Below are positions 29,642 through 40,355 of a DNA stretch of 64,000 nucleotides, piece after piece. The notes beneath the pieces are model-generated. The model was not told where the DNA came from. It did not search any database and saw nothing but the letters and a program-made list of their open reading frames with translations. Source of the DNA: Streptomyces sparsogenes (GTDB lineage Bacteria > Actinomycetota > Actinomycetes > Streptomycetales > Streptomycetaceae); contig NZ_MAXF01000028.1 in assembly GCF_001704635.1 (NCBI RefSeq), forward strand, positions 1 to 64,000, written 5' to 3'. Positions within the stretch are counted from its first letter, which is position 1. Every line of letters begins with the position of its first letter. A program made the position numbers and the translations under genes.

Positions 29642-29956
29642 TTACGCGCTATCGGCGTGCGGAGTGAGCTCGACGCGCAGGTCCAGGTCAAGGGCCCGGG
29701 CGAGTCGGTCGAGGACCGGAATCGTGGGGACGGTACCGCCGCCCTCGAACCGCGCCACCGCTGACTGGGTCATCCCCGCTCGCCGCCCCAGCTCACTCTG
29801 CGACAGTCCGAGATCCGTCCGCCGTTCGCGGACCGTCTCACCAAGCTCGAAGCGCAGCCGCGCCGCCGCGTACTCCTCTTCGATCTCGGGCGTGAAGGCC
29901 CGTGCCAGACGCGCCTGCGCGAGGCCGGTCCGTTTGGTCTCGGTCTCAGCGGTCAC
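29642..29956 (-). CDS. HigA-like XRE-family antitoxin
   Basis: 104 residues with a lambda-repressor-type helix-turn-helix: RTDLGLSQSELGRRAGMTQS then VARFEGGGTVPT (about residues 46-78). It is the second gene of a toxin-first pair and begins at GTG 29956, overlapping the toxin stop by 4 bases, with GAGGAGGAG just upstream, so translation is coupled. As in HigBA systems the antitoxin should neutralise the toxin and repress the pair by binding the palindrome at the toxin start. Confidence 0.88.
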   Translation of the reverse strand: MTAETETKRTGLAQARLARAFTPEIEEEYAAARLRFELGETVRERRTDLGLSQSELGRRAGMTQSAVARFEGGGTVPTIPVLDRLARALDLDLRVELTPHADSA

Positions 29957-30303
29957 GACTCCTCCTCATCCACGGTGTGGCCTTCCGACTGGCAGCGCTT
30001 GAGGGCCTGTCTCGCACGCTCCACCTCAGCAAACTCCCGCATGCGCGTCTTGGGAAAGACCGTGAGCATGATGATGCGTCGCTCAGGCGCGATCCAATAC
30101 GTGATCCGGACCCGCTGGCCGCCACAGTAGAACCGAAGCTCGCGCAACTTCCCGTCCAGCTGACGCGTGTACGGCTCACCCAGGTGGACACCACGTTCCT
30201 CAAGCAGATCCAAGTGCATGAGGGCCTGCGCCCAGCGCTTGTCGTCCAGGCAGGCCAACCACGACTCCACCTCAGGCTCCAGTTCGACACTACCCCACCT
30301 CAT
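29953..30303 (-). CDS. HigB/Gp49-like RelE-superfamily toxin
   Basis: 116 residues. VESWLACLDDKRWAQAL, LRELRFYCGGQRVRITYW and IIMLTVFPKTRMRE match the Gp49/HigB family of ribosome-dependent mRNA interferases. Basic residues in the FPKTRM segment are the likely catalytic site. Toxin-first order and a 4-base overlap with the XRE gene are typical of HigBA. ATG 30303 lacks a ribosome-binding site but has TAGCGT 7 bases upstream, so the mRNA is probably leaderless. Base composition is less GC-rich than its neighbours and it splits holA from comEC, both pointing to an acquired module. Confidence 0.86.
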   Translation of the reverse strand: MRWGSVELEPEVESWLACLDDKRWAQALMHLDLLEERGVHLGEPYTRQLDGKLRELRFYCGGQRVRITYWIAPERRIIMLTVFPKTRMREFAEVERARQALKRCQSEGHTVDEEES

Positions 30304-30318
30304 AGCATTAACGCTATG
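30301..30318. promoter_or_regulatory. 18-bp palindrome over promoter and start of the toxin gene
   Basis: CATAGCATTAACGCTATG is a near-perfect palindrome with one mismatched pair. It contains the toxin ATG and the -10 hexamer TAGCGT of the minus strand. Binding by the antitoxin would block both transcription and start-codon access. Confidence 0.7.
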
Positions 30319-30406
30319 GAAGGCGTCGGTGCCCGAGAGGTCGATCGAGGGTTGGTCCACCCGATCGAGACCGGGTCGGACATGTGCACGAGTGAGATGA
30401 CCCAGG

Positions 30407-33040
30407 TCATGTGACCGCTGCCCTCAGGTCCGGGCCGGTGATGGCGATCGGGCCGGCGGAGTCGGTGCGCAGGACGGCGGCGCCCTGGGCGCGGAGCGTG
30501 GCGACGGTTCTGGGCGACGGGTGGCCATAGGGGTTGTCGGCACCACAACTGATCACGGCCAGTCGCGGGCTCAGCCGGCGCAGCAGGCGCGGGTCCTGGT
30601 AGGCGGAGCCGTGGTGGGCGACCTTGAGGACGTCCACCTCGGGCAGCGCGGGGTGGGCCGCCAGCAGGGCGCTCTGGGCGGGTGGTTCGAGATCGCCCAG
30701 GAGGAGGAGGGTCAGTCCCGCCGTGCGGACCAGAAGGGTGACGCTCGCGTCGTTCGGCCCCTCCACGCCCGGCGCGACGGGCGTGGAGGGTGTGGTCGGC
30801 CCGGCCGGCCCGGCCGGCACGGTGGGCCCGGCCGGGGGCGGGGGCCAGAGGACCTCCCAGGACAGGGAGCCGACCCGGCGGCGCTCCCCCGGCGTGGCGG
30901 TGATCACCGGGATGTGTGCCGCCTCGGCCCGGCGGCGCACGGACTCGGCCTGTTCCGGCGGATCCCGCAGGGCCGTCGTCTCGATCGCCCCCACCGCCCG
31001 CCCCCGCACCGCGCCACTCAGCCCGGCCACATGGTCGGCGTGGAAGTGGGTGAGGACCAGCAGCGGTACGCGGACCACGCCGAGCGCCCGCAGGCAGCGG
31101 TCCACGGCGCGCGGCTCCGGCCCGGTGTCCACGACGACGGCCGTGCCGGGTCCGGCGGAGAGGACCAGCGCGTCGCCCTGGCCGACGTCGCAGACCACCA
31201 TGCGCCAACCGGGCGGCGGCCAGCCGGTGATGACACGGACCAGCGGGGCCGGGCGGAGGAGCGCGAGCAGCAGGAGCAGCGCACAGAGCGCGCACAACAC
31301 CCGGTGTCTCAGCAGGCGACCGCCGGTGAGCACGGCCACCGCCGAGACGGCGGCCAGCAGCAGTCCCCCCGCCCAGCCGCCCGGCCAGGCCGTCTCCGCC
31401 CCGGGCAGCCCGGCGCCGGTGCGCGCCACGGTGGCGATCCACCGGGCCGGCCAACCGGCCAGCCAGGCCAGGCACTCGGCGACCGGAAACGCGAGCGGGG
31501 CCGCCGCGAGGGCCGCGAAGCCGAGGACCGTGGCGGGGGCGACCGCGAGCTCGGCGACCAGGTTGCAGGGGATCGCCACCAGGCTCACCCGCCCGGACAG
31601 CAGCACGACGACCGGGGCGCACACCGCCTGGGCCGCCACCGCCGCCGCCAGCATCTCGGCCGGCCGGGGTGGCAGCCCGCGCCGCCGCAGGGCGGCGCTC
31701 AGGCCGGGCGCGAGGGTGAGCAGCGCCCCCGTGGCCAGCACGGACAGCACGAACCCATAACTCCGCGCCAGCCACGGGTCGTAGAGGACCAGCACGAGCA
31801 CGGCGGCGGCCAGGGCGGGCAGGAGGGACCGGCGCCGGCCGGTGGCGATGGCCAGCAGCGTGATCAGCCCGCACGCGGCGGCGCGCAGCACGCTGGGATC
31901 GGGTCTGCAGACGATGACGAAGCCCAGCGTGAGCGCGCCACCGAGCAGCGCGGTCAGCCGCAGCGGGATGCCCAGCCGGGCGGCGAGACCGCGCCGCTCG
32001 ACCCGGGCGGCCAGATGGGGCGGGCCGATCAGCAGGGCCAGGATCAGGGACAGGTTGCTTCCGCTGACCGCCAGCAGGTGCGTCATGTCCGCGGCGCGGA
32101 ACGCCTCGTCGAGGTCCGGCGGCACCCGTGAGGTGTCCCCCACGACGAGTCCCGGGAGCAGGGCCCGCGCGTCGGGGGCCAGCCCGTCGGTCGCCGCGCG
32201 CAGTCCGGCGCGCAGCCGTCCCGCCGCGCGCTGGGCCGCGCTGGGCCCCGCGAGGATCCGCGGCGCACTCCCGCCGTCGACGACGCGCACCACGGCGGCG
32301 AGGCGGTCGCCGTCGTGGGAGGGCGGGGCGAGGCGGCCGTGCACGCGCAGGCGCGTGGAGGGCAGCAGCCCGAGCCAGGCGGCCCGCTGCCGGGGCGATG
32401 CGTAGGTGATCACGAGGACCGGAGCGCGGGTGGTGGCCGCCGGGCCACCACGGTCGGGGGCGACACGGGTGACCTCCGCCTCCATCACCACGGACGCGTC
32501 CGCGAGCGCGGCCCCGCGCACCCGGGGGCGGGTGGGGCGCGGGTCGCCCGTGACGGTCAGCTCGACGATGGCCTCGGCGTACGCCCCGGCCAGCGCCGGC
32601 ACCGGCCCCCGCCGCACGTCCGCCGCGTGCGCCCATGCGACGGCAGCCGCCACGACCCCAGCCACCAGCGCCGCGAGCACACTCCCCGCCACCCCGCACC
32701 ACCCCGCGCGGCGCGCCCCACCGCGCCCCGCCGCGCCGGGCCGCCGGGGTGGGGTGCCGTTCGCAGGTGGAGGCTCGGTGTGGGGCGGCGGTGGGGCGCC
32801 GCGGGAGCGGTGGGTGGTCCACAGGAGGGCGGCGGCCGCCAGGCACGCTGTCACGCAGACCAGGACCACCGTGCGGCCGGGCGCATCGAGGGTGAGCGCG
32901 GCCGCGAGCCAGGCCGCGAGGGCGGGGGGTACGAGGCGCAGGTCGGTCGGGCCCTCCTGACGTGGGGCGGAGGCGCCACGCGGGGAGGCGGCCTCGGCGT
33001 GCACCGGGGCGCGGGGGCGCGCGGCCTGCTGGGGCGTCAT
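30407..33040 (-). CDS. comEC: ComEC/Rec2-type DNA-uptake channel protein
   Basis: 877-residue membrane protein. The N terminus has several hydrophobic spans and an OB-like domain; the competence domain (multiple spans, about 290-600) includes THLLAVSGSNLSLILALL; and a C-terminal metallo-beta-lactamase domain carries LTHFHADHVAGLSG (about 662-675). In naturally competent bacteria ComEC moves single-stranded DNA across the membrane. Natural competence is not established in streptomycetes, so the role here is open. The ATG overlaps the comEA stop by 4 bases. Confidence 0.93.
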   Translation of the reverse strand: MTPQQAARPRAPVHAEAASPRGASAPRQEGPTDLRLVPPALAAWLAAALTLDAPGRTVVLVCVTACLAAAALLWTTHRSRGAPPPPHTEPPPANGTPPRRPGAAGRGGARRAGWCGVAGSVLAALVAGVVAAAVAWAHAADVRRGPVPALAGAYAEAIVELTVTGDPRPTRPRVRGAALADASVVMEAEVTRVAPDRGGPAATTRAPVLVITYASPRQRAAWLGLLPSTRLRVHGRLAPPSHDGDRLAAVVRVVDGGSAPRILAGPSAAQRAAGRLRAGLRAATDGLAPDARALLPGLVVGDTSRVPPDLDEAFRAADMTHLLAVSGSNLSLILALLIGPPHLAARVERRGLAARLGIPLRLTALLGGALTLGFVIVCRPDPSVLRAAACGLITLLAIATGRRRSLLPALAAAVLVLVLYDPWLARSYGFVLSVLATGALLTLAPGLSAALRRRGLPPRPAEMLAAAVAAQAVCAPVVVLLSGRVSLVAIPCNLVAELAVAPATVLGFAALAAAPLAFPVAECLAWLAGWPARWIATVARTGAGLPGAETAWPGGWAGGLLLAAVSAVAVLTGGRLLRHRVLCALCALLLLLALLRPAPLVRVITGWPPPGWRMVVCDVGQGDALVLSAGPGTAVVVDTGPEPRAVDRCLRALGVVRVPLLVLTHFHADHVAGLSGAVRGRAVGAIETTALRDPPEQAESVRRRAEAAHIPVITATPGERRRVGSLSWEVLWPPPPAGPTVPAGPAGPTTPSTPVAPGVEGPNDASVTLLVRTAGLTLLLLGDLEPPAQSALLAAHPALPEVDVLKVAHHGSAYQDPRLLRRLSPRLAVISCGADNPYGHPSPRTVATLRAQGAAVLRTDSAGPIAITGPDLRAAVT

Positions 33041-34506
33041 GGGCGTACCAGGGGGCGGAGGTCGGCGAACCGGCGCTCGCCGATCCCGTTCACCTCGCGG
33101 AGTTCGTCGATGGAGCGGAAGCCGCCGCGCTGAGTGCGGTAGTCGAGGATGTGGCGGGCCAGGACGGGGCCCACCCCGGGGAGGGTGTCCAACTGCTCGG
33201 CGGTGGCGGAGTTCAGGCTGATCGGCCCGACCGGCGCGGGGCCCGCGCCACCCGCTCCCCCGCCCGCACCGCCGCCCGTACCTCCGCCCGCTCCGGCTGG
33301 GGCGGCGGGGCCGCCGCCGGCGGCGCTGGGGGCGGGCGGCGCGCCCACCACGATCTGCTCGCCGTCGGTCAGGACCCGGGCCCGGTTCAGCCCGCGGAGG
33401 TCCGCGCCCGCCCGGACCCCTCCGGCCGCCTCCAGCGCGTCGGCGACCCTCGATCCGGAGCGCAGCCGGTGCACCCCCGGGTCGCGGACCTTGCCCGACA
33501 CATCAACCACGACCGAGCCCTCGGCACCGGCCGTCGGCGCCGCCCCGGCGGCGGGCCGCGCCCCGGGCGGCGGAGCCGGGGGCCGCTCGGAGGCCGCCGC
33601 GCGGGGAGGCTCCGGGGGCGGCGCGGCGACCGTCTGCGGTCGGCCGGTCCAGAAGTGGTACGCGGCGAAGGCCACCGCGATGAGCAACGCGACCGCCAGG
33701 GCGGCCAGGGTCCGCGGCTCGATGCCACAGCGGAGCTGAAGCCACAGCGGCAGCCGCTCCCTGAGCGCGAGCCGCACCCGGTCGCGGCGCGGGAGGGCCG
33801 AGTCGCGGGGTGGGAGGGTCGAGTCGCGGCGCGGAAGGACCGGGTCCGGGCGCGGCACCGTCGCCTCGCGGCGCGGCGTGTCCAGAGCACGGCTCGGCAC
33901 GGTCGCCTCCCGGCCCGACACAGCCGCCCCGCCGCGCGGCGTGTCCAGAGCGCCGCGTGGCCTGTTCAGGGCGCGACGTGGCACGGTCGTGCGGGTGGTG
34001 CCCTCCGGAGTGCCTGGGCCGTTCGGGGCTCCGGGGTCGCCCGGGGCAGCCGAGGAGTTCGGTGCGCCCGGGCCGTCCGGGGCGTCCGGGTCATCCGGGG
34101 CGCCGAGGCCGTCCGCGGCATCTGCGCCGGCGGCCTCGGCGCTCGTCTTGGCCGACACCGGGTCCCGCTCCGGGGCCGGTCCCGTGGTCGGCCCCGCGCC
34201 CCGTGCCGTATCCCGCGCCGCGCACGGGGTGTCCGGGCGCCCAGGGGCACCGTCCGGCGGGTGAGCGCCATTCGGGGCGGCCTCCGGGGGTGGTGGGGGT
34301 GGCGCCGCGGGGAAGAGCGCGGCCGCACGCGCCTGGCGGTGGTATGCGGCGGCGGCCGGGCGCGCGCCGAGGCGGCGGCGCAGCTGATGCGCCGTACCGG
34401 AGGGCGGTCGGCGGCGCAGTTGGTGCCCCGTACCGGAGGGCGGGCGGCGGTCGTGGCGGCGGCGTGAAGCCGGCCTCGTGGTTACTGTGCGTGATCGTGC
34501 TCCCAT
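33037..34506 (-). CDS. comEA: ComEA-like DNA-binding protein with long repetitive N terminus
   Basis: 489 residues, about twice the usual length. A cytoplasmic region of about 260 residues, rich in Arg, Pro, Ala, Asp and Gly, contains loosely repeated RREATVP, LPRRDS and DPDAPDGPGAP pieces. A single membrane span (ALAVALLIAVAFAAYHFW, about 263-283) follows, then an extracytoplasmic SLBB domain (VVVDVSGKVRDPGVHRL) and a C-terminal helix-hairpin-helix pair (LPGVGPVLARHILDYR, VNGIGERRFADLRPLV) that binds DNA. ATG 34506 was chosen; the repetitive region makes the exact start uncertain. Overlaps comEC by 4 bases. Confidence 0.88.
   Translation of the reverse strand: MGARSRTVTTRPASRRRHDRRPPSGTGHQLRRRPPSGTAHQLRRRLGARPAAAAYHRQARAAALFPAAPPPPPPEAAPNGAHPPDGAPGRPDTPCAARDTARGAGPTTGPAPERDPVSAKTSAEAAGADAADGLGAPDDPDAPDGPGAPNSSAAPGDPGAPNGPGTPEGTTRTTVPRRALNRPRGALDTPRGGAAVSGREATVPSRALDTPRREATVPRPDPVLPRRDSTLPPRDSALPRRDRVRLALRERLPLWLQLRCGIEPRTLAALAVALLIAVAFAAYHFWTGRPQTVAAPPPEPPRAAASERPPAPPPGARPAAGAAPTAGAEGSVVVDVSGKVRDPGVHRLRSGSRVADALEAAGGVRAGADLRGLNRARVLTDGEQIVVGAPPAPSAAGGGPAAPAGAGGGTGGGAGGGAGGAGPAPVGPISLNSATAEQLDTLPGVGPVLARHILDYRTQRGGFRSIDELREVNGIGERRFADLRPLVRP
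34376..34447. repeat. two 36-bp tandem repeats in comEA
   Basis: 34376-34411 and 34412-34447 are near-identical 36-bp units within the 5' part of comEA, encoding HQLRRRPPSGTG/A copies. They keep the frame. Confidence 0.85.
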
Positions 34507-34661
34507 GCGTCCTGACGGTAGGCCGCCTCGCCCGATCTCGCCGACGGGCCCCGATTTCCGGGGATAACCCACCGGTTGTGGATAACCCGGTCACCCGGAC
34601 GTGTCCCCGAACCGGCCCCGTCGAGCCACCGCCCCACCGAGCCCGGCCCGCCGCCGCTCCC

Positions 34662-35507
34662 CTACCGCGGTGAGACCACCGCGCCCAGCAGTCCGGGCCC
34701 CGTGTGGGCGCCGATGACCGCGCCGACCTCGCTCACGTACAGCTCCGCCAGCCCGGGGACCCGCTCGCGCAGCCGTTCCGCGAGGGCCGTCGCACGGTCG
34801 CTCGCGGCGAGGTGCTGGACCGCGATGTCCACGGGGCTCCGGCCCGCCCGTTCCACCACGATCTCCTCCAGCCGGGCGATGGCCCTGGACGCGGTGCGGA
34901 CCTTCTCCCGCAGTTCGATCCGGCCCTCGTCCAGTTGCAGCAGCGGCTTGACCGCCAGGGCCGAGCCGAGCAGGGCCTGGGCCGCCCCGATGCGGCCGCC
35001 GCGGCGCAGGTAGTCGAGGGTGTCGACGTAGAAGTAGGCGGCCGTGGACTCGGCCCGCTTCTCGGCTGCCGCGACGGCCTCGTCCAGCGTGCCGCCGCTC
35101 TCGGCGGTCTCGGCCGCCGAGAGCGCGCAGAAGCCGAGGGCCATGGCCACCATGCCGCTGTCCACGACCCGCACCGGCACGGGGGCGTCCTGGGCCGCGA
35201 GCACGGCGGCGTCGTAGGTGCCGGAGATCTCGGCCGACAGGTGGAGGGAGACGATGCCGGTCGCGCCCGCCTCGGCGGCGGCCCGGTAGGCGGCCGCGAA
35301 CATCCCCGGGCTGGGCCGGGACGTGGTCACCGGTCTGCGCTTCTGCAACGCCTGCGCGAGGGACCGGGCCGAGATCTCGGTCCCCTCCTCGAGGGCCCGG
35401 TCTCCGAGCACCACCGTCAACGGCACAGCGACGATGCGGTGCCGCTCCATGGCCTCCTGCGGAAGGTACGCCGTGGAATCGGTCACGATCGCGACATGGC
35501 GGGACAT
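34662..35507 (-). CDS. DegV family fatty-acid-binding protein
   Basis: 281 residues. VAIVTDSTAYLPQE at the N terminus, TSRPSPGMF and VDTLDYLRRGGRIG are DegV signatures. DegV (FakB-type) proteins bind a fatty acid and can present it to a kinase; no FakA partner is encoded nearby. The start ATG 35507 is supported by TAACCT 7 bases upstream and the absence of a ribosome-binding site. Located between comEA and a membrane protein as in other streptomycetes. Confidence 0.92.
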   Translation of the reverse strand: MSRHVAIVTDSTAYLPQEAMERHRIVAVPLTVVLGDRALEEGTEISARSLAQALQKRRPVTTSRPSPGMFAAAYRAAAEAGATGIVSLHLSAEISGTYDAAVLAAQDAPVPVRVVDSGMVAMALGFCALSAAETAESGGTLDEAVAAAEKRAESTAAYFYVDTLDYLRRGGRIGAAQALLGSALAVKPLLQLDEGRIELREKVRTASRAIARLEEIVVERAGRSPVDIAVQHLAASDRATALAERLRERVPGLAELYVSEVGAVIGAHTGPGLLGAVVSPR

Positions 35508-35514
35508 GACTGGG

Positions 35515-35520
35515 AGGTTA
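35515..35520 (-). promoter_or_regulatory. -10 hexamer TAACCT, leaderless start of the DegV gene
   Basis: TAACCT on the minus strand ends 7 bases before ATG 35507. Confidence 0.55.
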
Positions 35521-35562
35521 TCGGGGGACGGCCCGGGCCGACAGCGCGACCCCGCCGGATGA

Positions 35563-36369
35563 TCAGGTCGTGTTCTCGCGGCGCGCGCCCGGGGTGTCGG
35601 CCGCCGCTGTCTCCGGAGCGTCGGCCGCTGACGTCCCCTTCTGCCACCAGCGGTCCGTCCCGACCGTGGGGGCGGGGCCGGTGATCGACCTCGGTGGTCC
35701 GTCGGCCGCCGCGGGCCCGGCCTCAGGGCCGGGATGAGCCGCACCCCCGGAACCGGCCGCACCCTCCGAAGCCGATGAAGCCCCGGGGACCCCCGAGGCC
35801 CCGGACGCCGCCGCCGGCTCCGGGCCCGGCGCCCAGTGCCGCAGCGCGCTCGCCTCGAACGCGATCTCCCGGTCCAGCTCGTCCAGGTCGTCCCGGGCGA
35901 ACCGCTGCGCCCGGTCATGTGCCGCCCAGCGCAGCGAGTCGGCGGAGCGCGTGATGCGCTCGGCGCGCTCCCGCAGCTCGGGCAGCCGGGACTCCAGGCG
36001 GGGCTTGGTGGGCTCCTGCTCCAGCCGCTTCAGCTCCTCGTCCAGCTCGCGGCCATGGGCGCTGAGCCGGTCGAACAGGGCCAACGCCTCGGACAGCGAG
36101 GCGTCTTGCGGCGCCCCCGCGCGCAGCGCCTCGTCGGTCGCCCGCAGCGAGGCGCGCAGCGACAGGCGCAGCTCGGCGAGCTCGCCGGCCGGGCCGGGCC
36201 GCGCGAGCCGCATGGCCCGCAGGCGGGTGTCCTCCACGGTGCGGCGGGCCTGGCCGACCGTGCGGTCGATGCCGCGCTTGGCCGCCTTGACCGCCCGCAC
36301 GCTCACATAGACCCCGGCCGAGACGAGGACCAGGAAGAGAAGCAGCAGGGTCCAGACAAGGGCTTCCAT
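35563..36369 (-). CDS. membrane-anchored coiled-coil protein
   Basis: 268 residues. An N-terminal span (VWTLLLLFLVLVSAGVYVSV, residues 4-23) is followed by a long charged helical region (RAVKAAKRGIDRTVGQARRT through about 180) with heptad-like spacing, then a Pro/Ala/Ser-rich tail. It probably faces the cytoplasm from the membrane. ATG 36369 has AAGGAG 5 bases upstream. No enzyme motif was seen and the family is not known to me; it is a conserved neighbour of leuS and degV in streptomycetes. Confidence 0.8.
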   Translation of the reverse strand: MEALVWTLLLLFLVLVSAGVYVSVRAVKAAKRGIDRTVGQARRTVEDTRLRAMRLARPGPAGELAELRLSLRASLRATDEALRAGAPQDASLSEALALFDRLSAHGRELDEELKRLEQEPTKPRLESRLPELRERAERITRSADSLRWAAHDRAQRFARDDLDELDREIAFEASALRHWAPGPEPAAASGASGVPGASSASEGAAGSGGAAHPGPEAGPAAADGPPRSITGPAPTVGTDRWWQKGTSAADAPETAAADTPGARRENTT

Positions 36370-36533
36370 GCGCGCTCCTTCGCGGCGGTGGGCCGGGCGG
36401 CACCGGGCGACACCGGGCGGCTGCGCCGACCGATGGCACCGGACTCGTCCTCCCACCGTAAACGGAAGGGGCGGGCCGGGGGTTCCCGACGAACCCCCGA
36501 CCCGCCCTTCCGCACCAAACGGTCAGCGGACGA

Positions 36534-39407
<2,874 letters not shown>

Positions 39408-39471
39408 GGTCCTCAAAGCTCCATCGGTCGTCTCTGCCTGCGGTACCGGGCGACTCTTGTCGCAGCCGCGT

Positions 39472-39505
39472 CTGAAACAAAAAGACCCCTCGCACAGGAG
39501 GGGAC
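39472..39505 (-). terminator. intrinsic attenuator terminator upstream of leuS
   Basis: On the minus strand CCCCTC, a 6-base loop and GAGGGG (39486-39503) are followed by TCTTTTTGTTT. It lies between the leader peptide and leuS and would stop transcription prematurely unless prevented. Confidence 0.85.
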
Positions 39506-39547
39506 GCCGCGCCGATTCCGACCGGGTGGATCATCGGCCGGGACTGA

Positions 39548-39586
39548 TCAGCGCGGCCCGCTAAGCAGAAGGCGTACGGCACGCAT
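39548..39586 (-). CDS. leuS leader peptide (12 aa, three consecutive Leu)
   Basis: ATG 39586 opens MRAVRLLLSGPR, ending TGA at 39548-39550. Leucine codons 6-8 are CTT CTG CTT, again with the rare CTT. The frame ends about 45 bases before the attenuator hairpin. With that terminator it forms a classical attenuation unit. TAACCT ends 6 bases before the ATG, so the leader peptide itself is probably translated from a leaderless mRNA. Such leuS leaders have been predicted for some streptomycetes. Confidence 0.85.
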   Translation of the reverse strand: MRAVRLLLSGPR

Positions 39587-39592
39587 GGAGTC

Positions 39593-39598
39593 AGGTTA
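39593..39598 (-). promoter_or_regulatory. -10 hexamer TAACCT of the leuS leader
   Basis: TAACCT on the minus strand, 6 bases before the leader peptide ATG 39586. Confidence 0.6.
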
Positions 39599-39686
39599 CC
39601 GCAGGGCACAGGCGGCCCGCACGAAGGTGGCGGCCGCGGGGCCGGGACCCCGGAGCCATGGGAGCGGTCTCCGGACAGACGACGAG

Positions 39687-39717
39687 GGGCGGGCCGTCCT
39701 CATCGGACGACCCGCCC
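39687..39717 (-). terminator. hairpin after tRNA-Ala
   Basis: GGGCGGGCCGTCC and GGACGACCCGCCC, with one two-base internal mismatch and a 5-base loop, about 10 bases beyond the tRNA 3' end. Confidence 0.6.
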
Positions 39718-39727
39718 ACTCACACTG

Positions 39728-39800
<73 letters not shown>

Positions 39801-39921
39801 AGGTCTTGCTCCGCCCGGTTCCCCCGGCGGCATCGCCTACATTACACGGACCGCCCGGCCTTCTGCCAAATCGGTTTCCCCGCCCCCGCGCGCGGCCCCG
39901 TTGGGCCGTCGCGGAGAACCC

Positions 39922-40161
39922 TTACGCCGTCGCGAACGAGTAGAAACGCTTCAGGGTGCAGTGCTCGTCGAGGAGCCGTCCGTAGATCGGCTCCCCCTCG
40001 AGCTCCCGGTAGGTCTCGATCGGGTCGCCCTTGATGATCAGCGCCCGCGCGCACTCCACACACCAGTACTGGTAGTCGGGGTTGAGCGGCTCCATGTCGC
40101 GCACGATCGGCGTACCGCTGCCACACCAGTCGCACTTCCGGCTGTGCGCTCCCAATCTCAC
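39922..40161 (-). CDS. small zinc-ribbon protein (CxxC...CxxC)
   Basis: 79 residues starting at GTG 40161, directly after the stop of the upstream 40-residue zinc-ribbon gene (TGA then GTG). CDWC (10-13) and CVEC (34-37) form a four-Cys zinc site. The C-terminal half is helical and charged (GDPIETYRELEGEPIYGRLL). GGAG lies just before the stop of the upstream gene, so translation is coupled. The family is not one I recognise; zinc ribbons of this kind often bind nucleic acid or other proteins. Confidence 0.8.
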   Translation of the reverse strand: MRLGAHSRKCDWCGSGTPIVRDMEPLNPDYQYWCVECARALIIKGDPIETYRELEGEPIYGRLLDEHCTLKRFYSFATA

Positions 40162-40284
40162 TCAGCTCCAGCTGTGGCCGCAGGCCGTACACACATAGGA
40201 AACACCGCCGTTGTCACCGAGGACTTGGGCCACCTCGCCGGAGCCGCAGGACGGACATCGCAGGATGCTGGTCCGCGTTCCCAC
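40162..40284 (-). CDS. 40-residue zinc-ribbon microprotein
   Basis: GTG 40284 opens a 40-residue frame containing RCPSCGSG (Cys10, Cys13) and YVCTACGHSW (Cys32, Cys35), a rubredoxin-like zinc ribbon ending Ser-Trp-Ser. GGGGAGGGG lies 5-8 bases upstream as ribosome-binding site. The stop abuts the next gene, also a zinc ribbon. The Cys pattern and the signal make a genuine gene likely despite its size; function unknown. Confidence 0.8.
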   Translation of the reverse strand: MGTRTSILRCPSCGSGEVAQVLGDNGGVSYVCTACGHSWS

Positions 40285-40355
40285 CGGCCCCTCCCCTTCG
40301 GACTCGTCGCCCCATCCCCTCCGGCCGCCGATTCTGCCACGGGAGGGCGCCCAGG

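Noticed and set aside
39408-39600. T-box riboswitch before leuS
   Set aside because: The leader is short, has no T-box core or specifier-loop features, and is explained by a Leu-rich leader peptide with a terminator.
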